Assembly (NCBI GenBank): GCA_026027325.1 | Contig: JAMSLZ010000010.1 | Coordinates: forward strand, 806,001-870,000 | DNA from: Actinomucor elegans | Taxonomy: Eukaryota; Mucoromycota; Mucoromycetes; Mucorales; Mucoraceae | Length of the DNA: 64,000 nucleotides | Reading direction: 5' to 3' | Shown here: piece by piece, positions 56,428 to 64,000 of the stretch | How positions within the stretch are numbered: the first letter of the stretch is position 1 | How the letters are laid out: every line of letters begins with the position of its first letter | Notes under the pieces: generated by a model | The model's input: the letters and a program-made list of their open reading frames with translations, nothing else | Database searches by the model: none | Told to the model about the DNA's origin: nothing | Program-made: the position numbers and the translations under genes

Positions 56428-57891
56428 TCAATCTCTTACCCCATCTCTTTGTTGGTTATTTTCGTTTTCAAAAGCTTGTGCAATACGAGGGTCCACACCA
56501 TATGTAGGCCATAACGATGCAACAAAAGCGTAAACACCTCTTTTCCAGACTTCTATAGCAGTTAAAGGCCTAGCAGGTGTTTCATTTGGAGCGGTGTTTG
56601 CTGTTGAAGAAGATGCTTCGCCATTGGTTTGTCTTTGATTTAAATGATTATCATGATTGTGATTGACAGATGTAGATACACCTTCAGCGTTATTTGCTAT
56701 AAACACGTTTGGTCAGTACTACAGTAAACTCTCCAGAATGCATACATGTACGTACCTCCAGGCATATTATTATTGGCCGCTTGAGGATGTTGGTGATGCT
56801 GTTGCTGTTGCTGCTGCTGCTGCTGCTGCTGTTGTTGTTGTTGTTGCTGTTGTTGCTGTTGTTGTTGCTGTTGCTGTTGCCCGGGTCTGAATCGATTCAA
56901 ATCTTCTACTCGTACGCGTCTCAAGACAAATCTCAATCTTCCTGTTTGATAAAAGAAGAATACCAGGGCAATAGCATGAAACAAAAAGATACGTTCAATA
57001 CTAGCTCCTTGACATACCATAAACAGGACCACTACTAGCTTTAGAGCTAACCAAATAGATGTAGCTCTTTGTGCAATTGCTGGTCTCGCAATTCCAAAAA
57101 CCTGTTGCTGCTGTTGCTGTTGCTGAGGTAATTGGTTAATAAATGGCTGAATTACAGGTTCTCGTTGTGCTTGCTGAGGTTGAGGTTCTGGTTGTTGATT
57201 TGTAGGTTGGGTATGAGGTTGAGGTTGATAGAATTGGGTCTGCTGTCCTTGTTGAGTTTGAAGAGGCACTGGTAAAGAAGGCACTAGAACAGGTGCAAGA
57301 TAATACTGTCCACTAGAGCAAGAGAATTTATTGTAAGCTTATGGTACATATATGCGATTTGATAGCTTACTGTATCATTACTACTTGATATCCTCCAGGT
57401 AACACAGGAGGATATGCAGGAACATGGTGTTGTGCTTGTTGCTGAAGCGGCTCAGATGTAGGCAGTGTCGAATTTGATGCTGTAAAGGAACTTGAAGGCT
57501 GTTGTGTCTGTTGAGGCTGCGCTGGAGTTTGTACTTGAGGTTGTGCTAGTCGAGATTTACCTATTACTTGAAGAGAGGGCTTCACGACCAAGTGAAAGAT
57601 TGGAATCGCTTCATCATTAACCTAATTAAGAGTTTAATGTCAAGCATAAGTTGTTTTTCTTGCTTTAAAATGCACCTTTTTCAGAATATTAATTAGCGTC
57701 TCGGTATCTTCTAATAGTTTGCCGCTATAGATGATTCTTTGGTTATTTGCACTTGGGTGCTGAGGATGAATACGTTCAATGGAATGCTTCAGACTTAAAA
57801 CAGTTGCATTTAAAATGACCTTGACAACGAGAGTTTCATTAAGAGAAGGTGAGCGCACATGAACCTCGACTTCTTTATCTAAATTGTCCAT
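56428..57891 (-). CDS. HERPUD-like ubiquitin-domain ERAD membrane protein with polyQ
   Basis: Herp/Usa1-type proteins scaffold the Hrd1 ubiquitin ligase in ER-associated degradation. Exons 57891-57676, 57621-57371, 57312-56756 and 56696-56428 join in phase to about 430 aa. An N-terminal ubiquitin-like domain (VEVHVRSPSLNETLVVKVIL; RIIYSGKLLEDTETLINILK) is followed by a Gln/Pro-rich linker with a 9-Q run. A membrane hairpin (SIWLALKLVVVLFMVCQGAS; RIFLFHAIALVFFFY) comes next, then a second run of about 30 glutamines (codons at about 56797-56880). The C-terminal segment is AIEVWKRGVYAFVASLWPTY then GVDP. UBL first and hairpin late is the Herp arrangement. The polyQ lengths are unusual. Confidence 0.8.
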
Positions 57892-58702
57892 AGCAAGAGT
57901 GGTGTAAACAGTAAAAATGCGTCTCTTTTTTTTTGGGGGAAAAAAGTTCTTAATTTGTTAGCCATTCTTCTGCCTCATCCAATCATAGCCCTGTATTTCC
58001 ATGAATGAAATGTGTAAGACTCTTATTTAACAGGTTCATTTTTCCGATTTGTTGGTAGAAGAAACTACATATAACTAAATACGTTGGTACGTGACCCAAT
58101 GTATTTTCTTTTATACCAATATATACACAGTTAATATCTGTATAAATTTTATTAAACATTTTTGATTGATTACAGTCAAAAAATTGAAAGAAGTAAAGAT
58201 AAGGCTCGTTTCTTCCGGTATACAAGAAGAGAATGTTTTTCAATCCTCACTGTCCAATAAAAGAGTTGTCTGTAGTTCAACTTCGATCTTTTAATTATTA
58301 TTATTATTATTTCTATTGTTGAATTTCAGCTATCCAATTGTTAGTGCCCATGAGGATTTGAAAAAGAAAACATTTCAGAAAGTTGCCAAAGGATACATTT
58401 GGTGAACGATCTCGGTGAAGTAGCATATCAGTCGTTTATATCATGTTTTAAATGAGTTGCGGGTGTATCTAGCTTTTTTTGTTACCATAATCTGCAAACT
58501 CGATTTTTGATGAATATCACGCGCAAGAAACATTACCCAATGTAGTGTAACCGATTACAGTACTAATCAAAAACTGGGAAAAGTCCTTCCTGTAGGATAT
58601 TGTGCCAGGCATTAATCCACATCGTGCTTTATAGATCAACTTGATTTGGTCATCATCCCACGGCCATTTCCAATGCTTAATATACATATATTGATGGTTT
58701 AT
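57892..58702. other. intergenic spacer
   Basis: It carries the promoter of the HERPUD-like gene on the left (T tract and GGGGG near 57926-57945) and the 3' flank of the velvet gene on the right. There is an ATT trinucleotide repeat near 58295-58310. No gene seen. Confidence 0.5.
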
Positions 58703-59925
58703 TTACTTGAAAAAGGAATAGTCGATTGGAAATAACGGAGGGGCATAGGTATCGCTAGAGTGTTTGTTATGGATAATATCTCTTAATGGAGGTAGTCGAT
58801 AGAATGGTTCTATCATTGTACAATGATCGTTGTTTGTAGAAGCTTTTGATATAGGAGGTGATTGGATATGATGGTGAATAGGAGGTAAGTGATTAAGAGA
58901 AGATTGTGATAGGGTAGGTGATGACATAGTAGGAGATGGAAATGAGGAAATATAGGACGGTGGGGTATGTGGCTTCTTGCAAGTATTCGATTGCCATCTG
59001 CCAAAGTAAACTACGTGATCTGAAGCATAAGCTGGTGGAGAAAGCACCTCTTTCTTACACTGAGTATCCATGACGGGTGCTCGAATTGTATCATACTTCC
59101 GTTTCCGACCATTAGTCCTACTTTGGACCGAGATTAGAATGAGTTTGTTACTAAATAGTATCAATTTACCTTTTCTTTGTTGTATTTATAGACATGCGAT
59201 GATCTTTACGCACTCGCATCTTTACACCTTGGTCTGAGAATGTACGCGATAAAAAAGTGGACTCGACAGGGCCCGGGTACTGCTTCGTAGTATAGACTGT
59301 AAACGGGTCTGATAACTGGTTTTTACGGTTTTCAACTATTCCACTAAGCAATATGTTTAATAAGTCATTAAAAACGTGGCATCTATATACTGCTTACTCG
59401 ATCAATTCAAATAGACTAAAAGCAAGTCGAAAACGACCTTGTTTTTTAACAGCCAAATCACCGAATACAAAAAAGCCGCCATCTGTATTATCAATATCTC
59501 TTAGTCTGTACAGGGATGAAACAGTGGCACCTGATAAATATTCTTTGGCAGGTAATGGGTTTTTGGTATCTATATCATCTGCATGTACTAAATTCACAAC
59601 TACAAAATAAAATGGGCTTTGAAGTGATTTTCTATTGTGGAAGGTTAGAAAACTGACAAACGAAACTAGATTATATTTTACTTTTCTTCTTCTGCAGTAC
59701 AGTTGATCCATTTCATTTGCAAGATAGGTGGTGGCTCTATTGATCTTTTGTCTCGTTCATTAGGTATGCTGATCTTGGCCCTTTCTGGTTGCTGTCTTAG
59801 GATAATATCATAATCCCTAATGTAATTTGCGTTAGATACTTTCAACTGAACTCGCTTCCAATAAATTACCTATGAACCGATAGTTGAGATAGAGATGAAT
59901 TCATAAAGCGGTAAGTGCAAGTCAT
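58703..59925 (-). CDS. velvet-domain transcriptional regulator
   Basis: Velvet proteins are fungal-specific DNA-binding regulators with a fold related to NF-kB that coordinate sporulation, light response and secondary metabolism. Five exons (59925-59870, 59816-59682, 59631-59398, 59343-59170, 59120-58703) give 338 aa in phase. The velvet domain starts YDIILRQQPERAKISIPNER then DKRSIEPPPILQM. It continues with SPFYFVVVNLVHADD, DGGFFVFGDLAVKKQGRFRL, DPFTVYTTKQYPGPVESTFL and SRTFSDQGVKMRVRKDHR. These are the classic velvet blocks. A basic NLS-like patch (NGRKRKYD) and a Pro/Ser/His-rich tail follow. Subfamily (VosA, VelB or VelC-like) is not resolved; the domain is not split by a long insert as in VelB. 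An 18-bp palindrome lies 66 bp upstream of the start. Confidence 0.92.
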
Positions 59926-62900
59926 TTTGAAGTGAAAAAAGAAAAAGAAGAGGAAAAAAAGAAGATTGAAAAAATGATAAAATACACAGACGGGAAAGCG
60001 CTTTCCCGTATACAGGGACGCTTTTTTTGTTTAGAGTAAATTTAGTTTATTTTGGATAAAAAAAAGAACCTCAATAAGTGTATATTTGCTGTAAAAGGAA
60101 GATTGCCAAGCGATGTTAATTCTCGGTTAAAGTAATCATCAATTAGGGTTACATTTCTCATTTAATTGGTTTGGTTTTCAAGCGCAATTTCTCGGGTTAT
60201 TCGTTTGTTCTGAGCAGTAACTGCATGTCTGACACAGAAACTAGCATCTACAATTACGCGAAGCTTCAATTATTAAACCATAAATCCGACAATATGAACA
60301 GAAACTCAAAATTGAAGATCCGGAAGGTCAATCTAATTATAGGGCATGTCACTCATAAAACCAGGTATTTCTGACGAATGGCTATATTTTCTCTATATGA
60401 CCCTACTAATTGAATAGTAGCTGCAAAGGTGTATTTTTCTCTAGCAAAATCTATCAATTGGGTAAACGTAATATAAACTATATCTGACTCTCAAGTCGCA
60501 AGAGATGGTTTTGTATTAAAAAGGTTATATTTACGAGATCTGGAGTGGAAATTATATGTGTATCGTCATAATCTAGCAATTTTTACTAGCCAAAAAAGTT
60601 TTTAGATAATTTTTTAACAGGCGAGCGCGCTAAACATTGACATATCCTGCGCAGCTCCCTCGGTAAATACAACTTTTTATCAATTAAAAGGCTTGTTTTT
60701 TATTGGGGCCAATATTATCAATAGATTGGTATACGTACCTTATATCGGAATACTGATCTATTTCATAATTAAGAGCCTCCTGATTACAGACTATCTTGTT
60801 TCATTACTTGTATTAATACGAGAGGTCTGGTTTCAGGACAAATGCTATTGATAACCATTGCTTTGCCATGAGTTTAATATTAAATCCGAAAGGATGTTTA
60901 CTACGGACGGAAAACTTTGTGTTTGCGCTGTTCAAAGTAAATTAATGGTTAAACCATGGTTTCGACCGTATCTTGTAGTTATGATATCTCGTTCTAATAT
61001 TACGAATCAAACAACCGTAGAGTCCTCTATCAGTAACTTTAGTATTTTATCCTCGAACGCTTTTTTTTATCTCAAATCGGTCCCATCCGAAGCACATTTT
61101 TTTTTTTTTTTTTTAATCTCTCACGGCTGTAAACCAAAACATTCACATCCACGGTAATCGGCTTTCGATTTAGCGATACTACTTTCTTCCAGGAAAAGCA
61201 CTCTTCCGGTCATACAGTGGTTCTACCGTCATTTGGACACTTTTTTGAAAATACATTAGCCAAAAAAATAGTTTAGTTTGGTCATCTTGTTGAAACACTT
61301 TTCATTTTTTGTTAAAAGTTTTATTTGATCATGCAGTTTTTTTCATGAAAATGGTTGCGGAAGCATTATGAATGAAGAGGACAGAGAAGCAACTTGCGCT
61401 TTTTGAGGAAAAATCATTTAGGTTGAAAAATTTAACAGATATTTGAAAAAGGATCAAAAATCAAAAGCTTCAACTTGGTGTTATAATTGTTTGAGGTAAT
61501 GAATGAAGAGTATGCTATTTATCCGAATAAACACTGGGCTTTTTCTTTACATTTTCTTCAACTGCTTCTTCTTCAACTAGTTCCTGCATCTGTACGTCTC
61601 AAACGACGAAGAAAGCTGTAGGAAGCTCAACGAAAGTAAACTAACTCTGCCATCCGAGATTTGAGGAAATGCCTTATTTTTTAAAAAAAGCCATCATTGG
61701 AGTTGGATACATTCTATTTGCTTAATTGGCAGTTCCTCACTCCAAGATTGTGCTTTCTCCGCCCTCTTACTTCGAGTAAAGACGCCTTAATTGCTTGCCT
61801 TCTCCTCCATTTACATAGTGCACTTTACACTTTTCTCCACTTTCCGCCCATTCCTTTTTACTTTTAATCTTAGAAATACTTTTACATTTCTTTTCCCCCT
61901 TTGATCAGTTTGAGTCGATTTTTAATCCCTTCCTTATTGTGTACTCATTTGAAATTTAATTTTTATAAATAAAAATCTTTTTAAACGTAATTGCTTACTT
62001 ATTTGAATTGGTCATTTTACTAATATGGCTCAGTATACCAAGTTGCGAAAAAAAAAATTCGGTGTTATTATAATAGAGTACCATAAAAAGAAGAGGTATG
62101 ATCATCAGCGCGTGGAAGAAAGATAGCGTACTTGAAGGGTTCCTAACGGTAACCTAAATGACGATTGTTACTCGTAAAGCAGCTTGGCTGGTAGTATTAT
62201 CAGGATAACGTTGTCAGGGTACAATGAGGTGATTGGCAGTACCAACTGGATAGCATCATGAAGTTCTTGATCTTAAAGGATTTATGGTCAATGATGATCC
62301 AGCAAGCTGTTGACGTAGTTGAAATTCCATTCTATGGATATTAATTCTTTGTGCAGGTTGCAGGTAAATAGAACCTAAACTTAAAAGAAATCAATTAGTA
62401 GAATTCAAATAATATGATAAATGCGATACTTAGCTTAAAAAAGATGAAGAGATAAAGAAAAGGAGAGGAAATGGAAGAAGCCTCTGCGTCCCTACCCCAA
62501 AGTTGAATTAAAGGCAACGACATACTATACCAAGCCCCACAAGTAAAAGCAAATGGGATCTTGAATAGATTGCAAAGGGGACCAAACTGTCTTAATCTAC
62601 TGCTACTGTTGAAAGTGTAGATGTTTACCAATCTCGTTAACCAGCATTTTCTCTCTCTCTCCTTCTCTCTTGTATTATGAGAAAATAGCTGATAATCAAC
62701 AAGAACCCAGATATAGCCTGCGCAGATGAAAAAAAAAAGAACGCGTTATCATTTTATTCACTGATCAGAATCATGCATAGTCTTACTGAATTTAATTTTG
62801 ACACTCAAAAAAAGAAAAGAGCTCCAGAGTTGAGGACGTGATACATCTTTCAGTTGTTTATCCTACACTTGGAGTTGCTCTGACCTTAGGAGTACTGTTT

Positions 62901-63004
62901 AAATCTCTACTAAGAGTCTTTTAGCTTTGGATAGCTCTAGTACGTTTTTGATTACATGTGATATTGAATAAACATACTAACTTTTTTTTGAACTTAAACA
63001 AGTT
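59926..63004. other. long intergenic spacer
   Basis: About 3 kb between the velvet promoter and the gene at the right edge. Apart from the palindrome it shows T/A tracts (for example 61099-61114), a CT repeat at 62651-62669 and pyrimidine-rich sequence at 61730-61900 that resembles a promoter. The short ORFs at 60171, 60858 and 62395 (minus) have no recognisable domains. Confidence 0.5.
59991..60008. promoter_or_regulatory. 18-bp perfect palindrome upstream of the velvet gene
   Basis: CGGGAAAGCGCTTTCCCG is a perfect two-fold symmetric site, GC-rich in an AT-rich promoter. It is located 66-83 bp upstream of the velvet start codon. It looks like the binding site of a dimeric regulator. The function is inferred. 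Confidence 0.55.
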
Positions 63005-64000
63005 ATGCCCAAGACTTCACCTAAAGTTAGGATATCAGGACTGCCATCAAACTATGCTTATAAAAGCTGGGCGCAACAAGCATTACAAAATGAAAAACGA
63101 TTCATTAAACTACTTCTCATTTGCTAACGAATTCAATGGAAGTGAGCATGGAACAAATACCCATTACTATGATCTACTAAATCTATTGTCAAGCGAAAAA
63201 CAAAGTAAAAATTTAATTCATATGGTTGAAACAGCGAGATCTAAGTTTGAGGTAGAAATTTATATTTAATATCTATTACTTAGTTGACTCAATCCTTTTT
63301 CCAGAAACGCAAGAAAAACAAAGAACAGCCAGGTTTTGCCAAAGACTACCACACATATTGGACAAATAGAAGGAAAGAAAACACACAAGCTATCATAAAA
63401 GAAAGGCGGAGCGAAACGGTAATGAAATTAAATGATAAAACATGCCAAAGTATAGAAAGGCTAGCGGAAGAGGTACTATGATAATGCAATTAAATTAACC
63501 TTCCTGTATATTGATATTTGTTCTTAAAATTAGATATATAACAAGGCTGGTGCAGGCAGCAGCAGCAACAAAACTACTGATGGTAATAGCCCTGCCATAA
63601 CCAAAGACCCTCAGCAGCTTGGTGGTTCAGGACAATCGTTTATATTTAGCAGCAAAATTGTCGTCTGACAAGTAGGTGTCCAAAATATCAACACATTATG
63701 TAAGGTTACTAATCGTATTATGTAAAGGGTTGGTTGCTTGGGAGTTTTAGATCTCGGTTCAAGCACTGTAATATCAATGCTCAAAAAGAATATACTGAAA
63801 TTATTCAATATGCTGCATTGCCTAACGTTGAATTGACAGCATATGCTGAAGAGCTGATAACTGCCTTTTACAAATCCAAGCTTGCAACGATTTCGTTAAG
63901 AAATATAATGTGTCAAGTTGGCTATAAACAAGCCTTCAATTTGATTCTAAATCATGATGCCGGTTTCATAGAAACAACTGTTCGTCATTTGTAAGCGCGG
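63005..64000 (+). CDS. unrecognised multi-exon gene, 3'-partial
   Basis: I do not recognise the family. Protein-like pieces are linked by canonical introns. The first piece ends SEKQSKNLIHMVETARSKFE at 63249, before a GTAGAA donor. After the acceptor at 63302-63303 comes KRKKNKEQPGFAKDYHTYWT then NRRKENTQAIIKERRSETVM to about 63471. The next exon from about 63535 reads IYNKAGAGSSSNKTTDGNSP. A later exon (about 63754 on) reads RFKHCNINAQKEYTEIIQYA and continues to GFIETTVRHL. The last exon ends at a clean GTAAGC donor at 63991, so the gene continues beyond the window. The 5' end is uncertain: the ATG at 63005 (MPKTSPKVRISGLP) is in a different frame from the later part of the first exon, so an unseen intron or a frameshift is needed there. 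Basic, Lys/Arg-rich composition suggests a nuclear or nucleic-acid-binding role, unproven. Confidence 0.45.

Noticed and set aside
1..64000. CRISPR arrays, bacterial operons, Shine-Dalgarno sites or prophage
   Set aside because: The window is eukaryotic: introns in nearly every gene and no regularly spaced repeat array.

Overview
This is a 64-kb piece of an AT-rich eukaryotic nuclear genome, almost certainly a fungus. Short GT..AG introns (mostly 50-75 nt) interrupt nearly every gene, and the gene set is fungal: a velvet regulator, a VTC polyphosphate polymerase subunit, a Dug2-type peptidase, a Cas1-type O-acetyltransferase, an Rcr-like PPxY membrane protein and a Ty3/Gypsy chromovirus. The overall style (very AT-rich spacers, long T tracts inside introns, polyQ insertions) suggests an early-diverging filamentous fungus such as Mucoromycota. 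That placement is an inference and not a sequence match.

Layout. 1-7 kb: the 3' part of VAC14 (+) converges on a DH-PH RhoGEF (-). 7-9.5 kb: an empty AT-rich spacer. 9.5-10.8 kb: an ATG18-type PROPPIN (-). 11.7 kb: tRNA-Ser(AGA). 13.3-14.2 kb: two small unrecognised minus-strand ORFs. 15.4 kb: ribosomal protein eL39 (-). 17.1-19.8 kb: a CAS1-domain O-acetyltransferase (-). 21.2-22.6 kb: an Mme1-like mitochondrial carrier (+), tail to tail with the DUG2-like WD40-M20 peptidase at 22.65-26.5 kb (-). 29-31.3 kb: an SPX-VTC-DUF202 protein (+). 32.6-33.7 kb: a SIS-CBS KpsF/KdsD-like sugar-phosphate isomerase (-).

33.7-45.5 kb is a gene-poor island. It holds a broken gene remnant (35.5-36.5 kb) and a complete LTR retrotransposon (38,171-44,674) with identical 504-bp LTRs, a 5-bp target duplication (CTAAG) and one uninterrupted 1745-codon gag-pol ORF ending in a chromodomain. 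tRNA-Val(AAC) lies 487 bp beyond it.

45.5-60 kb is gene-dense. MDM1 (-) and deoxyhypusine synthase (+) share a 157-bp divergent promoter. A stand-alone ZnF-UBP protein (+) ends 14 bp from an Rcr-like PPxY protein (-), which is divergent from TRM10 (+). A coiled-coil nuclear-type protein (-), a HERPUD-like ERAD protein with polyQ (-) and a velvet-domain regulator (-) follow. 60-63 kb is empty, and an unrecognised intron-containing gene runs off the right edge.

Several products touch membranes and phosphate, polyphosphate or lipid signalling (VAC14, ATG18, VTC, MDM1), but the genes are not an operon or cluster and no joint pathway is claimed. The most unusual signal outside genes is a diverged family of short interspersed repeats. 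Its core resembles ATCTCGGTTTAATGTCGCAT followed by CTGATTAGTAATT. I find seven copies, all intergenic and on both strands.
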